64,000 nt of DNA from Pseudarthrobacter siccitolerans (lineage in GTDB: Bacteria > Actinomycetota > Actinomycetes > Actinomycetales > Micrococcaceae), in assembly GCF_030823375.1 (NCBI RefSeq), contig NZ_JAUSXB010000001.1, positions 992,001 through 1,056,000 on the forward strand, in the 5' to 3' direction. Below, piece after piece: positions 45,150-54,454 of this stretch (position 1 is its first letter; each line of letters begins with the position of its first letter). The translations under genes and the position numbers were made by a program. The notes beneath the pieces were generated by a model. That model did no database searches, was not told where the DNA came from, and saw nothing but the letters and a program-made list of their open reading frames with translations.

Positions 45150-46541
45150 ATGACCGCACCAGCCGCCGCCACCCGGGACAACTCCGGAGCGCTCCTCCCC
45201 CACTGGCCCGCCCCCTTCGCCGCCCGCCCGGTGGATGCCACCGTCACGGTGCCGGGCTCGAAGTCGTTGACCAACCGGTATCTGGTGCTGGCCGCACTCG
45301 CCGACGGCCCGTCGCGGTTGCGCGCACCGCTGCATTCCCGGGACTCCGCACTGATGATCGAGGCGCTCCGGCAGCTCGGCGCCACTATCACCGAGGTACC
45401 GGGGGACGGGGCTTTCGGGCCGGATCTGGAGATCCTCCCGATCGCGGCGGACGGGGCACCGTCAGCCGCGACGATCGACTGCGGCCTCGCCGGCACGGTG
45501 ATGCGGTTCGTGCCGCCGCTGGCCGCGCTGCGAAACGGCGCCAGCCTGTTCGACGGCGACCCGCACGCCCGCAACCGGCCCATGGGAACCATCATCGAAG
45601 CGCTGAAGGCGCTGGGAGTGGCCGTATCCGCGGAGGATGGCGGCACGCCGTCGTCCTTGCCGTTCGTGGTGGAAGGCTTAGGCGAAGTCCGTGGCGGCCA
45701 CCTGGTCATCGACGCAAGCGCCTCATCGCAGTTTGTCTCCGCCCTGTTGTTGGTGGGCGCACGGTTCACCGAGGGGCTGCACCTGGAGCACGTCGGCAAA
45801 CCCGTGCCCAGCCTGGACCACATCAACATGACAGTTGCCGTCCTGCGGGGCGCGGGGGTTGTGGTTGACGATTCAATGCCGAACCACTGGGTGGTTGCTC
45901 CCGGGCCCATCCGCGCCTTCGACCAGCAGATCGAGCAGGACCTCTCCAACGCCGGACCATTCCTTGCTGCGGCCCTGGCTTCCGGCGGAACCGTCCGGGT
46001 TCCGGGCTGGCCTGAGCAGACGCAGCAGGTAGGCGATCTCTGGCGCACCATCCTGGCCGAGATGGGCGCCGAGGTCAGCCTGCGCGACGGCGTCCTCACG
46101 GTCACGGGCGGGCAGGAAATCAAGGGTGCCGATTTCGCGGACACCAGCGAACTGGCCCCTACAGTCGCCGCCCTCTGCGCCCTGGCCACTGGCCCCTCCC
46201 GACTCACTGGAATCGCGCACCTGCGCGGGCATGAGACGGACCGGCTGGCAGCCCTGGTCACGGAGATCAACCGCCTGGGCGGCGATGCCGAGGAGACCAG
46301 CGACGGCCTGGTGATCCGGCCTGCGAAGCTGCACGCCGGCGTCGTACACAGTTACGCCGACCACCGCATGGCCACTGCCGGAGCCATCCTCGGCCTGGCA
46401 GTGGACGGGGTCCAGGTAGAGGACATCGCCACCACCGCGAAGACCATGCCGGACTTTCCGGCGCTGTGGGCAGACATGCTGGCCCAATCGGGCCCCACGG
46501 GCGCCGCGGCGGAAGGTTCCACCGGTGGCCCGGAGCACTGA
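45150..46541 (+). CDS. aroA: 3-phosphoshikimate 1-carboxyvinyltransferase (EPSP synthase)
   Basis: AroA joins phosphoenolpyruvate to shikimate-3-phosphate in the aromatic pathway. Motifs are [20 protein letters not shown] near 30-50, [17 protein letters not shown], the RNRPMGT segment and the active-site LRGHETDR. At 463 residues it is somewhat longer than E. coli (427), with an N-terminal extension. Its end overlaps rsgA by 17 bases, indicating coupling. The sequence looks like class I, normally glyphosate-sensitive. Confidence 0.95.
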   Translation: MTAPAAATRDNSGALLPHWPAPFAARPVDATVTVPGSKSLTNRYLVLAALADGPSRLRAPLHSRDSALMIEALRQLGATITEVPGDGAFGPDLEILPIAADGAPSAATIDCGLAGTVMRFVPPLAALRNGASLFDGDPHARNRPMGTIIEALKALGVAVSAEDGGTPSSLPFVVEGLGEVRGGHLVIDASASSQFVSALLLVGARFTEGLHLEHVGKPVPSLDHINMTVAVLRGAGVVVDDSMPNHWVVAPGPIRAFDQQIEQDLSNAGPFLAAALASGGTVRVPGWPEQTQQVGDLWRTILAEMGAEVSLRDGVLTVTGGQEIKGADFADTSELAPTVAALCALATGPSRLTGIAHLRGHETDRLAALVTEINRLGGDAEETSDGLVIRPAKLHAGVVHSYADHRMATAGAILGLAVDGVQVEDIATTAKTMPDFPALWADMLAQSGPTGAAAEGSTGGPEH

Positions 46542-47640
46542 CTCCTGGGACGAGTCGGATGTCCGCATCCGGCCCAGCAAAAAAGGTTCCAGGCCCCGCA
46601 CCAAGGACCGGCCGAGCCACGACGACGCCGTCACCGGCCGCATCGTCACTGTTGACCGCGGCCGGTACACGGCAGTGGTGGGTGAAGACTCCGGCAACGA
46701 GCGCGTTGTCATCGCCGCCAGGGCACGCGAGCTGCGCCGGAACCCCGTGGTGGCCGGCGATTTTGTGTCGCTCGTGGGTGACGTTTCCGGCGACCCCAAC
46801 ACGCTGGCCCGGCTGGTAAAAATCCAGGACCGCAGGACCCTCCTTCGGCGCAGCGCCGACGATACCGATCCTGTGGAGCGGGCAGTGGTGGCCAACGCCG
46901 ACCAGCTGGTGATCGTAGTGGCTGCCGCGAACCCGGAGCCGCGCACCGGCTTCATCGACCGTGCCCTGGTGGCTGCGTATGACGCCGGGATCGAGCCGAT
47001 CCTGCTGGTCACCAAGGCGGACGTCAAGGATCCGGCGGAGCTGTTGGCAAACTACACGCACCTGGACTTCCCCGTAATCATCAGCCGGACGGCGGATTCC
47101 AGCGCTTCGGGCATCGACGCCCGCTCCGATGACGGATTGTCGGCCCGCCTTGACAGCAAAGCGGTGGCAGAACTGCGGGACTTCCTGGACGGCAAGGTCA
47201 CCGTGATGCTCGGCCATTCCGGCGTGGGCAAGTCCACCATGGTCAACGCCCTCACCGGGGCCGAGCGTGCCACCGGCGGGGTCAACGCCGTGACTGGACG
47301 CGGGCGCCACACGTCATCGTCCGCCCTGGCGCTGAGGCTTGCGGATGCACCGCCGGGCAGCTGGATCATCGACACCCCGGGCATCCGCTCCTTCGGCCTG
47401 GCCCACGTGGACCCGGACCGGATCCTGCGCTCCTTCCCGGACCTCTCCCCCGGCACCGAAGACTGCGAACGGGGCTGCAAGCACACCGCCCATGCCGTGA
47501 ACTGCGGCCTGGATGCCTGGGTGGCCGGCGGGCATGCCGGCGCCACCGGGGAAGCCCGGCTGGCCTCCCTGCGGCGGCTCCTCGGCACCGATCCCCGCAT
47601 GGAGGCCCAGGAGGCCAAGGAGCTTGGCAGCGTCAACTGA
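46525..47640 (+). CDS. rsgA: Ribosome small-subunit-dependent GTPase RsgA
   Basis: A circularly permuted GTPase that helps 30S maturation. The order is an OB-fold ([15 protein letters not shown]), then TKAD for G4, [14 protein letters not shown] for G1, [10 protein letters not shown] for G3, and a C-terminal zinc knuckle [17 protein letters not shown] at 46525 starts inside aroA (17-base overlap). A 35-residue basic N-terminal tail precedes the OB-fold. Confidence 0.94.
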   Translation: MARSTDSWDESDVRIRPSKKGSRPRTKDRPSHDDAVTGRIVTVDRGRYTAVVGEDSGNERVVIAARARELRRNPVVAGDFVSLVGDVSGDPNTLARLVKIQDRRTLLRRSADDTDPVERAVVANADQLVIVVAAANPEPRTGFIDRALVAAYDAGIEPILLVTKADVKDPAELLANYTHLDFPVIISRTADSSASGIDARSDDGLSARLDSKAVAELRDFLDGKVTVMLGHSGVGKSTMVNALTGAERATGGVNAVTGRGRHTSSSALALRLADAPPGSWIIDTPGIRSFGLAHVDPDRILRSFPDLSPGTEDCERGCKHTAHAVNCGLDAWVAGGHAGATGEARLASLRRLLGTDPRMEAQEAKELGSVN

Positions 47641-47688
47641 CAACGCCGATCTCCCAGCAGAACCGCGCGCAGACGGTAGTTTGGAACC

Positions 47689-48501
47689 ATGATCCAACCC
47701 GCTTCAAGCTACAACGATGACCTGCGCCTGGCCCATGTCCTGGCCGACTCCGTGGATGACCAGACCATGAGCCGCTTCAAGGCCCTGGACCTGCAGGTGG
47801 AGACCAAGCCTGACCTGACGCCGGTTACGGACGCGGACAAGGCCGCCGAAGAAGCCATCCGTGGCCAGCTGTCCCGTTCCCGCCCGCGCGACGCCGTGCT
47901 CGGCGAGGAGTTCGGCAGTACCGGCCACGGCTCGCGGCGCTGGATCATCGACCCCATCGACGGCACCAAGAACTTTGTCCGCGGTGTCCCGGTCTGGGCC
48001 ACCCTGATTGCACTGGTGGACGAGGGCGAGCCCGTGGTCGGCGTGGTCAGTGCACCGGCCCTGGGCAAGCGCTGGTGGGCTGCCAAGGACATGGGCGCCT
48101 ACATGGGCCGTTCCCTCGCCGCGGCCACGCGGCTGCGGGTATCCAACGTCTCCAAGCTCTCCGATGCTTCCCTGTCCTACTCCAGCCTGGGCGGCTGGAA
48201 GGAGCGCGGCAGCCTTGACAACTTTCTGGGCCTCACCGAGGACGTGTGGCGGACCCGGGCGTACGGCGACTTCTGGTCCTACTGCATGGTGGCCGAAGGC
48301 TCAGTGGACATCGCCTGCGAACCTGAACTGAACCTTTACGACATGGCCGCTCTAGTGCCGATCGTGGTGGAAGCCGGGGGGCGTTTCACGTCCCTGGAAG
48401 GCGAAGACGGTCCCTTCGGCGGCAACGCGCTGGCCACCAATTCCATCCTGCACTCCGAGGTGCTGCGCAGGTTGAACCCGGACCTGGACGACCTCCTGTA
48501 A
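47689..48501 (+). CDS. hisN: Histidinol-phosphatase (inositol-monophosphatase family)
   Basis: HisN removes phosphate from L-histidinol phosphate in histidine synthesis. The family metal site is GEEFG plus [12 protein letters not shown], with [17 protein letters not shown] for the third Asp. At 270 residues it matches the actinobacterial HisN form. aroA-rsgA-hisN is a frequent order in the group. A terminator follows at 48511. Confidence 0.92.
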   Translation: MIQPASSYNDDLRLAHVLADSVDDQTMSRFKALDLQVETKPDLTPVTDADKAAEEAIRGQLSRSRPRDAVLGEEFGSTGHGSRRWIIDPIDGTKNFVRGVPVWATLIALVDEGEPVVGVVSAPALGKRWWAAKDMGAYMGRSLAAATRLRVSNVSKLSDASLSYSSLGGWKERGSLDNFLGLTEDVWRTRAYGDFWSYCMVAEGSVDIACEPELNLYDMAALVPIVVEAGGRFTSLEGEDGPFGGNALATNSILHSEVLRRLNPDLDDLL

Positions 48502-48510
48502 GGCAGGTTA

Positions 48511-48566
48511 CCGAAGAATCAGCGGCGGGCGCCTCCACGAGGAGGCGCCCGCCGTCGTTTCTTCGG
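48511..48566 (+). terminator. Terminator after hisN
   Basis: Fourteen-base arms (48523-48536 with 48541-48554) around ACGA form the stem; outer arms CCGAAGAA (48511-48518) and TTCTTCGG (48559-48566) extend it. It ends the aroA-rsgA-hisN operon ahead of the SAM-IV riboswitch. Confidence 0.85.
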
Positions 48567-48621
48567 CAAAAGAAGCCCTTCTCCGCCGGCGCGTAACAAA
48601 GCGCTTAACATTTATCCCGGC

Positions 48622-48651
48622 TTCAAACCTTCCCGCCCCATGTTCTACGCT
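48622..48651 (+). promoter_or_regulatory. Candidate promoter of the SAM-IV transcript
   Basis: TTCAAA (48622-48627) and TACGCT (48646-48651), 18 bases apart, place a transcription start close to 48658, where the riboswitch begins. Confidence 0.45.
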
Positions 48652-48659
48652 CTTAAGCA

Positions 48660-48770
48660 GGTCACGAGTGCCAGCGCGAAACCCCGGTTTGCTGGCCGGC
48701 AACCCTCCAACCGCGGTGGGGTGCCCCGGGTGACGACCAGGCCGGTCCGGAGCGGATGCGGCAAGCGCGG
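48660..48770 (+). ncRNA. SAM-IV riboswitch
   Basis: The stretch GGTCACGAGTGCCAGCG, then GCTGGCCGGCAACCCTCC, GGTGGGGTGCCCCGGGTGA, GACCAG and GCGGCAAGCGCGG follows, almost base for base, the SAM-IV class known from actinomycetes, which binds S-adenosylmethionine. It lies 38 bases upstream of a desulfurase-like gene with a GAGG ribosome site. Control is probably at translation, switching the gene off when SAM is plentiful; no clear terminator is seen inside. Confidence 0.9.
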
Positions 48771-48808
48771 ATTCCCGGCTGTGGGAGTCCTTTTGAAGTG
48801 AGGTCTCT

Positions 48809-50242
48809 GTGACAACTGCCACCGTCTCCCCCAATGCCACTGCCGGTTCCGTTATTCTCCAGCCTGGAACCACCTTTGATGCCCGCCGCGCCGCCGCCGG
48901 CCGGCCGCTTGCTGCCGTCACCGGCGCCGAGATCCAAGCGCCGCTGATCCATGGCGGCCATGTCCGCTACGCAAACCTTGACTACGGTGCCTCCGCTCCT
49001 GCGCTCTCGGTGGTCTCGGCGTACCTCAACGAGATCCTGCCGTTCTACGCGAGCGTCCACCGCGGCGCGGGTTACGCGTCCCAGATCAGCACCTCGGTCT
49101 ACGAAAACGCACGCGACATCGTCCGCGGGTTCGTGGGCGGCCGTCCGGGCGACTCCGTGATCTTCACCCGGAACACCACCGATTCGCTCAACCTGCTGGC
49201 CGGCTGCCTGCCCGCAACAGACGGGCACCCCGACGGTGACGTCCTCTACCTGGACATCGAGCACCACGCCAACCTGCTGCCGTGGCAGGGCGTCCCGCAC
49301 CGCAGCATCGTTGCAGCCGACACCATCGCCGGCACCATCGAGGCCGTCCGGGCGGAACTGGAGCAGGGCGGCGTGAGCCTGCTCGCCGTCACCGGCGCGT
49401 CCAACGTCACCGGTGAGATCCTTCCCATCCGCGCCCTGGCCGCGCTCGCCCACGAACACGGCGCGCGGATCGTGGTGGACGCCGCCCAGCTGGCCCCGCA
49501 CCGCCGCGTGGACATCGCCGCGGACGACGTCGACTACCTCGCCTTCTCCGGCCACAAGCTCTACGCACCGTTCGGTTCCGGCGTGCTCGTGGGGCGGGCG
49601 GACTGGCTCGACGCCGGAACGCCGCACCTCGCCGGCGGCGGCGCCGTCAAGGAGGCAAGGCTCGACGGCGTCAGCTGGGCCACCGGCCCGGCACGCCATG
49701 AGGGCGGCTCACCGAACGTCCTGGGCGCGGCCACGCTGGCCCGCGCCACCCAGGTGATCGCCGGGCTGGACCAGGAACAGTGGCACGCCCACGAATCCGC
49801 CATCCGGTCCTTCCTGGTGGAAGGCCTGCAGGACATCGACGGTGTGACCGTCCACCAGATCTTCAAGGACACCAATCCGGATACGGACACCATTGGCGTG
49901 GTCAACTTTTCTGTGGAAGGCTACGACGCCGGGCTGGTGGCGGCCTACCTGTCCGCCGAGCACGGCGTGGGCCTGCGCGACGGCCGCTTCTGCGCCCACC
50001 CGCTACTGAAGCGCCTGGGCCTGCCCTCCGGTTCCCTCCGCGCCAGCTTCGGCGTCGGCTCCCGCCTCGAGGACGCCGAACGGCTCCTTGCCGGCATTGC
50101 AGCGCTGCGCAGCAACGGGCTGGGCTGGGACTACGTGGTGGACGCCGGGCGCTGGGTTCCTGCGAACGACACCCGGACCTACCCGCACTGGGCGCCCAAC
50201 ACCCCGGGCACCGCCGGCGCCGCTCCCTGCATCGACGACTAA
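48809..50242 (+). CDS. Class V aminotransferase-fold PLP enzyme, cysteine-desulfurase-like
   Basis: A 477-residue PLP enzyme of the class V (SufS/NifS-like) fold. The PLP lysine is in AFSGHKLYAPFGSGV, IVVDAAQLAPH provides the ring-stacking Asp, and DGRFCAHPLLKR carries a Cys where SufS has its persulfide Cys. The first 45 residues and the last 30 extend beyond the core. GTG at 48809 with GAGG upstream. SAM-IV control argues for a role in sulfur amino-acid supply. SufS-type desulfurase and a kynureninase-like lyase are alternatives. Confidence 0.82.
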   Translation: MTTATVSPNATAGSVILQPGTTFDARRAAAGRPLAAVTGAEIQAPLIHGGHVRYANLDYGASAPALSVVSAYLNEILPFYASVHRGAGYASQISTSVYENARDIVRGFVGGRPGDSVIFTRNTTDSLNLLAGCLPATDGHPDGDVLYLDIEHHANLLPWQGVPHRSIVAADTIAGTIEAVRAELEQGGVSLLAVTGASNVTGEILPIRALAALAHEHGARIVVDAAQLAPHRRVDIAADDVDYLAFSGHKLYAPFGSGVLVGRADWLDAGTPHLAGGGAVKEARLDGVSWATGPARHEGGSPNVLGAATLARATQVIAGLDQEQWHAHESAIRSFLVEGLQDIDGVTVHQIFKDTNPDTDTIGVVNFSVEGYDAGLVAAYLSAEHGVGLRDGRFCAHPLLKRLGLPSGSLRASFGVGSRLEDAERLLAGIAALRSNGLGWDYVVDAGRWVPANDTRTYPHWAPNTPGTAGAAPCIDD

Positions 50243-50297
50243 GCACGTGCGGTAAATTCGGAGGATAGCCAAAGGCATCAATCGAAGGAGGCCACAC

Positions 50298-51056
50298 GTG
50301 GTACGGGGTGGCCCCAAATTGGATCACGGGCGGCGCCGGGAGCTCGGCCAGAGCTTCCAGGACGGCGGGGAGCATTACCAGCAGGTCCGGCCGGGCTACC
50401 CGGAAGAATCAGCGCAATGGCTGGTCCCCGCCGGAGCCCGCGATGCACTCGACGCCGGTGCCGGCACCGGCAAGTTCACGGAGCTCCTGCTCGGGATGGG
50501 ATTGTCCGTCACGGCCGTGGACCCGTCCGGGGACATGCTCGAACAGTTGCGCGCCCACTACCCCGCGGCCGCGGCTGTCCAGGCCACCGCGGAGGCGACG
50601 GGCCTGCCCGCGGCGGCCTTCGACGTCGTCAGCGTTGCCCAGGCCTGGCACTGGTGTGACGCCCTGGCTGCCAGCACCGAACTGGCGCGCGTCCTGCGTC
50701 CGCAGGGAACGCTGGGCCTGATCTGGAACCAGCTGGACACCTCGGTGCCCTGGGTTCACCGGCTTTCCCGGATCATGCATGCCGGAGACGTGTACAAGCC
50801 AGGCTTCCGGCCGCAGGTGGGGCCGGAGTTCCGGGACCTTGAGGGCCACGTAACGCATTGGCAGGACCGCGTCACCACCACCGGCCTCGTAGAGCTGACG
50901 AAGTCCCGGAGCTATTACCTGCGGGCCGGCGAAACCACGCGCGCAAAGGTGCTGGCCAACCTTGACTGGTACCTGCACGAGCACCTGGGCCACAGCGTGG
51001 ATGAGGAGCTTGAGCTGCCTTATCTCACGCTGACCTGGCGGGCCATCAAAGCATAA
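50298..51056 (+). CDS. SAM-dependent methyltransferase (class I)
   Basis: A 252-residue Rossmann methyltransferase. The SAM-binding loop is DAGAGTGKFTELLL near 52-65, the acidic loop VDPSGDMLEQL follows, and AQAWHWCD is typical of the UbiE/Coq5-like group. GTG at 50298 has AAGGAGG upstream. It follows the SAM-controlled enzyme by 55 bases on the same strand and may share its transcript. Substrate unknown. Confidence 0.85.
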   Translation: MVRGGPKLDHGRRRELGQSFQDGGEHYQQVRPGYPEESAQWLVPAGARDALDAGAGTGKFTELLLGMGLSVTAVDPSGDMLEQLRAHYPAAAAVQATAEATGLPAAAFDVVSVAQAWHWCDALAASTELARVLRPQGTLGLIWNQLDTSVPWVHRLSRIMHAGDVYKPGFRPQVGPEFRDLEGHVTHWQDRVTTTGLVELTKSRSYYLRAGETTRAKVLANLDWYLHEHLGHSVDEELELPYLTLTWRAIKA

Positions 51057-51085
51057 CGGGGACGGTCAACGGGTAGGCTGGAGCT

Positions 51086-51799
51086 GTGAAGACCAGCGCG
51101 CCCTCCTCCTCCATCGAGGATTACGTCAAGGTCATCTACTCGTTCACCGAATGGCAGGACAAGCCCATCACGTCCTCCCAGCTCGCCCAGCGCCTCGGGG
51201 TGGCCAATTCCTCGGTGTCCGAAATGGTCCGGAAGTTGAAGGACCAGGGCCTGGTGGACCATAAACCCTACAGCGCCATTACGCTCACGGACCAGGGTGT
51301 CCGGCTGGCCCTTTCCATGGTGCGCCGCCACCGCCTGATCGAGACCTATCTCGTCCAACAGCTGGGCTACCGCTGGGACGAGGTCCACGACGAGGCCGAA
51401 CTGCTGGAGCACGCCGTCTCCGACACGTTCATTGAACGCGTTGCAGCGAAACTCGGAGACCCGCAGCGTGACCCCCACGGCGATCCGATTCCCACGGCCG
51501 ACGGGAAAGTCCTGATGCCCCGGGCGCACCTGATGGGCGAACTGGACCAGGGGCACACCGGCAGGATCACCCGTATCAGCGACGAAAACCCGGACCTGCT
51601 CCGCTACCTTTCCGCGGAGGAGATAGACCTCGACGCCGAAGTGGAGATCGTGGGCCGCAAGCCGTTCGGCGGGGCCCTGGTGGTCCGGATCAGGAACTCG
51701 GGCAGGACCAGGGACTACGATCTGGCCGATGAAATCACCTCTGCCCTGTGGGTGCACAGCGATCACCCACACCCTGGCTGCCTGCTCGGAGACAGCTGA
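51086..51799 (+). CDS. DtxR-family metal-dependent regulator (MntR/IdeR type)
   Basis: A 237-residue metalloregulator. The helix-turn-helix is SSQLAQRLGVANSSVSEMVRKLK, metal-ligand positions appear in MVRRHRLIETYL and WDEVHDEAELLEH, and a C-terminal FeoA/SH3-like domain follows (QGHTGRITRISDENPDLLRYL). The opening and spacing suggest an MntR-like manganese regulator over IdeR, but this cannot be settled. Its stop is directly followed by the crcB start, so they are cotranscribed. Confidence 0.88.
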   Translation: MKTSAPSSSIEDYVKVIYSFTEWQDKPITSSQLAQRLGVANSSVSEMVRKLKDQGLVDHKPYSAITLTDQGVRLALSMVRRHRLIETYLVQQLGYRWDEVHDEAELLEHAVSDTFIERVAAKLGDPQRDPHGDPIPTADGKVLMPRAHLMGELDQGHTGRITRISDENPDLLRYLSAEEIDLDAEVEIVGRKPFGGALVVRIRNSGRTRDYDLADEITSALWVHSDHPHPGCLLGDS

Positions 51800-52243
51800 A
51801 TGACGCCTGCGGGCATACCGCCGGCGCGTGCCTGGTGTGCTGTTGCTGTTGGTGGCCTGATAGGGACTGAGCTGCGGTACGGACTGGGACTGGCGTTTCC
51901 GGATTTTCCGGGGTCCGTGCCCTGGGCCACGCTGGGGATCAACGTGGGTGGAAGCTTTGTCCTGGCGTTGCTGACCACGGTGTGGATGGCACGGCCGCAC
52001 ACCGCGTTCTGGCTTCGCGCGGGCCTCGGCCCCGGATTCCTGGGATCCTTCACGACATTCTCGGCCGTGGTGTTCGCGGTGGACCAGCTGGCGCGGGCGG
52101 GCTCGCACTTCATCTGGATCACCTACCTGGCCCTGTCGTTGCTGCTGGGGCTGGCCGCGGCCGGTGCGGGGTGGCGGGCCGGGAAGGTTGTGGCGGGCTG
52201 GGTGGACGGGCGCAGTGGCAGCCGGTTTGGGGGGCGGCCATGA
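51800..52243 (+). CDS. crcB: Fluoride channel CrcB (Fluc), first subunit
   Basis: A 147-residue, four-helix membrane protein that exports fluoride. The Fluc markers are GGLIGTELRYGLG, NVGGSFVLALL, GLGPGFLGSFTTFSAVVF and the central phenylalanine motif. Actinobacteria usually carry two genes giving a heterodimer; the second overlaps it by four bases (ATGA). Confidence 0.92.
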   Translation: MTPAGIPPARAWCAVAVGGLIGTELRYGLGLAFPDFPGSVPWATLGINVGGSFVLALLTTVWMARPHTAFWLRAGLGPGFLGSFTTFSAVVFAVDQLARAGSHFIWITYLALSLLLGLAAAGAGWRAGKVVAGWVDGRSGSRFGGRP

Positions 52244-52671
52244 CGGCGGCTGCGCTGGTGGGAGTGTTCGGAGTTGCCGGTGCACTGCTCCGTTTTGCCG
52301 TGGACAGCTGGTTCGCGCATCACACATCGATCCTTTCTGCCCGCGGCGTTGAGAACCGTCACTCTGGAATCCATGGCAGCAGAAACAGGAAACGGTTGCA
52401 CTGGCCTTGGGCCACGCTGTTCGTGAACGTCACAGGGTGCTTCATTATCGGCGCTGCCCACGCCATGACCCTCAAACTCGGGGTGGCCCCGGAATGGCAG
52501 GCTGCACTAGCCACCGGTCTGGCCGGCGGCCTCACAACTTTTAGTTCCTGGACCACGGCAACCGTGCGGCTGCTCAGTGAAGCACGGTTCGGATCCGCGG
52601 CATTGAATGTTGCCGCCAATCTGGTCCTTGGTTTTGGCGCGGCCGCGGCAGGACTTGCATTGGCCGGTTAA
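52240..52671 (+). CDS. crcB: Fluoride channel CrcB (Fluc), second subunit
   Basis: A 143-residue paralogue. Markers are GVAGALLRFAVD, TLFVNVTGCFIIGA and GLAGGLTTFSSWTTATVRL. Between helices 1 and 2 it carries a His/Arg/Ser-rich insert of about 25 residues (RGVENRHSGIHGSRNRKRL) not usual in the family. It should pair with the preceding CrcB. No fluoride riboswitch is visible upstream. Confidence 0.9.
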   Translation: MTAAALVGVFGVAGALLRFAVDSWFAHHTSILSARGVENRHSGIHGSRNRKRLHWPWATLFVNVTGCFIIGAAHAMTLKLGVAPEWQAALATGLAGGLTTFSSWTTATVRLLSEARFGSAALNVAANLVLGFGAAAAGLALAG

Positions 52672-52716
52672 GGGTTGCGGCGGGCGATTTGGCGGGCTCC
52701 CGTATCGTGGATGGTG

Positions 52717-53085
52717 ATGATTAGCAGACGTGACGCGGCCATTGCCCTGGATGTACCGATGGAAATGGCACAGCGCCATGGCCTTCCAAAGTGGATGACC
52801 GAGGCGGAACTCGGGGAGATCCTGGACAACCCGCCGCCGTGGCTGGTCCAGTCCCGCGCCAACCGGACAGGGAAGCGCCCGGTCTGGGTGCATTTGGAGT
52901 GCGCTGTCTGCGGTTATGAGGAAGCGGCGCGCCCCAAGAAATGGTGGCCGGAGTTTACGTATGTGGTGTGTGAGCACCACAGCCCCGCGGACGTTCCGCC
53001 ACTGCGCCCGGGGTACGTCCGCGGCGAGTTCGACGGCGTCGGTACACGTTTTGTGGGCATCGCGGACGTGCCAGCCCCGGACTGA
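52717..53085 (+). CDS. Small protein with Cys/His zinc-knuckle, DUF5997-like N-terminus, function unknown
   Basis: A 122-residue protein. The N-terminal half (AIALDVPMEMAQRHGLPKWM, TEAELGEILDNPPPWL) resembles the DUF5997 pattern of short actinobacterial proteins. The second half has ECAVCGY and, about 25 residues on, VVCEHH, four ligands suitable for one zinc. ATG at 52717 is preferred over 52711 because a TATCGT -10 lies nine bases upstream, which would give a nearly leaderless mRNA. I do not recognise a function. Confidence 0.65.
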   Translation: MISRRDAAIALDVPMEMAQRHGLPKWMTEAELGEILDNPPPWLVQSRANRTGKRPVWVHLECAVCGYEEAARPKKWWPEFTYVVCEHHSPADVPPLRPGYVRGEFDGVGTRFVGIADVPAPD

Positions 53086-53165
53086 TTCAGGCATTACATT
53101 CAGCGCGGAACAGGCGTAATTTACGAAGTGGGACACAGCCGTCCCCGTGTCGCAAGGAGTACGCC

Positions 53166-53303
53166 ATGCCGGACAAGTCACCACATCAGCAGCTGAACAA
53201 GAAGCCCGTTAAATCCATCAAGGAAAAACGCGCCGAGAAGAAGGCGAAAGCCCCGCTCGAAGGCGCCCAGGATCCGGTAGCGCACCTGAAGAAGCGCCGG
53301 TAA
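53166..53303 (+). CDS. 45-residue basic protein, function unknown
   Basis: From ATG at 53166 the frame encodes 45 residues with a Lys/Arg-rich body (KKPVKSIKEKRAEKKAKAP) and the tail DPVAHLKKRR. AAGGAG lies six bases upstream. It looks like a small nucleic-acid- or ribosome-associated protein; similar short basic proteins are common in Actinobacteria without known role. It ends three bases from the convergent protease gene. Confidence 0.72.
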   Translation: MPDKSPHQQLNKKPVKSIKEKRAEKKAKAPLEGAQDPVAHLKKRR

Positions 53304-53306
53304 CGG

Positions 53307-54293
53307 TCACCCGTTTCCGTTTGCAGGCATTTCTTCCGGCACGGCCACAAGGTCCATTTCCTGGCCGTCCCTCAGCACGCGGACCCGCAGCGGCTGGCCA
53401 ATCGCATCGGCGAACAGCAGCTTCTGCAGGCTTTCAGCGTTGCTGACGGGACGGCTTCCGGCTGTCAGGATGATATCGCCCGCCAGCAGGCCGGAGCGGC
53501 CGGCAGGTGATCCCGCCAGCACTTCCACCACCCTGAGTCCCTCGCGTTGCCCCGTCCTGATCACCGCGCTCGCACTGAGCCTGATCGGTGTGCTGACAAC
53601 GCCGAGGTAAGCCCTCCTGACGCGGCCGTCCTTCAGCAGTGCCGAGATGATCCGGCGCGTGGTGGAGTTGATGGGTACTGCCAGTCCCAGCCCGGCGCCG
53701 GCCACGGCGGTATTAATTCCCACGATCCGCCCACGGAAATCGGCCAGGGCGCCGCCGGAGCTGCCGGCATTGAGCGCCGCATCGGTCTGGATGACGTCCT
53801 CGATCACCCGCCGGTTGCCGCCTGACCACACCGGGATGGCCCGGCCCAGGCCGCTGACCACCCCTGCGGTCACCGACCCAGCCAAGCCGAGCGGATTCCC
53901 GACGGCGATGACCAGCTGGCCAACCCGCAGCGTCTCGGCGTCGCCGAACTGTGCCGGGGCCACCTTGGGTGCCCTGCCGCGGACCACCGCAAGGTCGGAC
54001 AACGGGTCTACGCCCACCAGTTCAAGGTCGGTCCGGCTGCCGTCGGCAAAGGCCGCATGGCCCTTGTGCGTGCCGGCCACCACATGCGAATTCGTCAGGA
54101 GATAGCCGTCTTCGGTGAAAAGCACGGCGGAGCCTGCCCCCACACGGAAACGGCCGTTCCTCCGGTTGCTGGTCATCTCAATGGCCGCCACGTGCGGCGT
54201 GACTGCCTCAGCCACGCGCATGACTGTCTCTGAATACGAGTCCAGGGCGTCGTCGTCGGGCGCCTGCGAAACTGGCTCGCTCCCCTGGTTCAT
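53307..54293 (-). CDS. HtrA/DegP-type S1C serine protease with PDZ domain
   Basis: A 328-residue trypsin-fold protease. The triad is seen as His in LLTNSHVVAG, Asp in DPLSDLAVV and Ser in DAALNAGSSGGAL; a PDZ domain occupies about 225-315 (SPAGRSGLLAGDIILTAG). No signal peptide or transmembrane helix is present, unlike most actinobacterial HtrA proteins, so it is probably cytoplasmic. Its function is likely protein quality control. Confidence 0.88.
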   Translation of the reverse strand: MNQGSEPVSQAPDDDALDSYSETVMRVAEAVTPHVAAIEMTSNRRNGRFRVGAGSAVLFTEDGYLLTNSHVVAGTHKGHAAFADGSRTDLELVGVDPLSDLAVVRGRAPKVAPAQFGDAETLRVGQLVIAVGNPLGLAGSVTAGVVSGLGRAIPVWSGGNRRVIEDVIQTDAALNAGSSGGALADFRGRIVGINTAVAGAGLGLAVPINSTTRRIISALLKDGRVRRAYLGVVSTPIRLSASAVIRTGQREGLRVVEVLAGSPAGRSGLLAGDIILTAGSRPVSNAESLQKLLFADAIGQPLRVRVLRDGQEMDLVAVPEEMPANGNG

Positions 54294-54454
54294 TGGGGCA
54301 CCTCCTCGGTATACGGCTCCCCGGCGGCGTTGCTTGTCCGGGTCCTAACCGTGACAACGATCGGGCGCGGGTTCATAGTCCCGGCGGGGCTACGCCGTCG
54401 GTGAACGGGCGCCTGGGTGCCCTGGGCCAGGGACCGGGACTACCAAGCCAGGGC

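Noticed and set aside
44314..45159. 543-residue reading of sigR with a 280-residue N-terminus
   Set aside because: The added part lies antisense to the DoxX gene and includes the SigR promoter; only the short ATG, or possibly 44388, is credible.
48660..48770. SAM-I riboswitch
   Set aside because: The core resembles SAM-I, but the arrangement after GACCAG with GCGGCAAGCGCGG follows the SAM-IV class.
52240..52671. Fluoride riboswitch before crcB
   Set aside because: The crcB genes start directly at the stop of the regulator gene and no aptamer-like sequence lies upstream of it.
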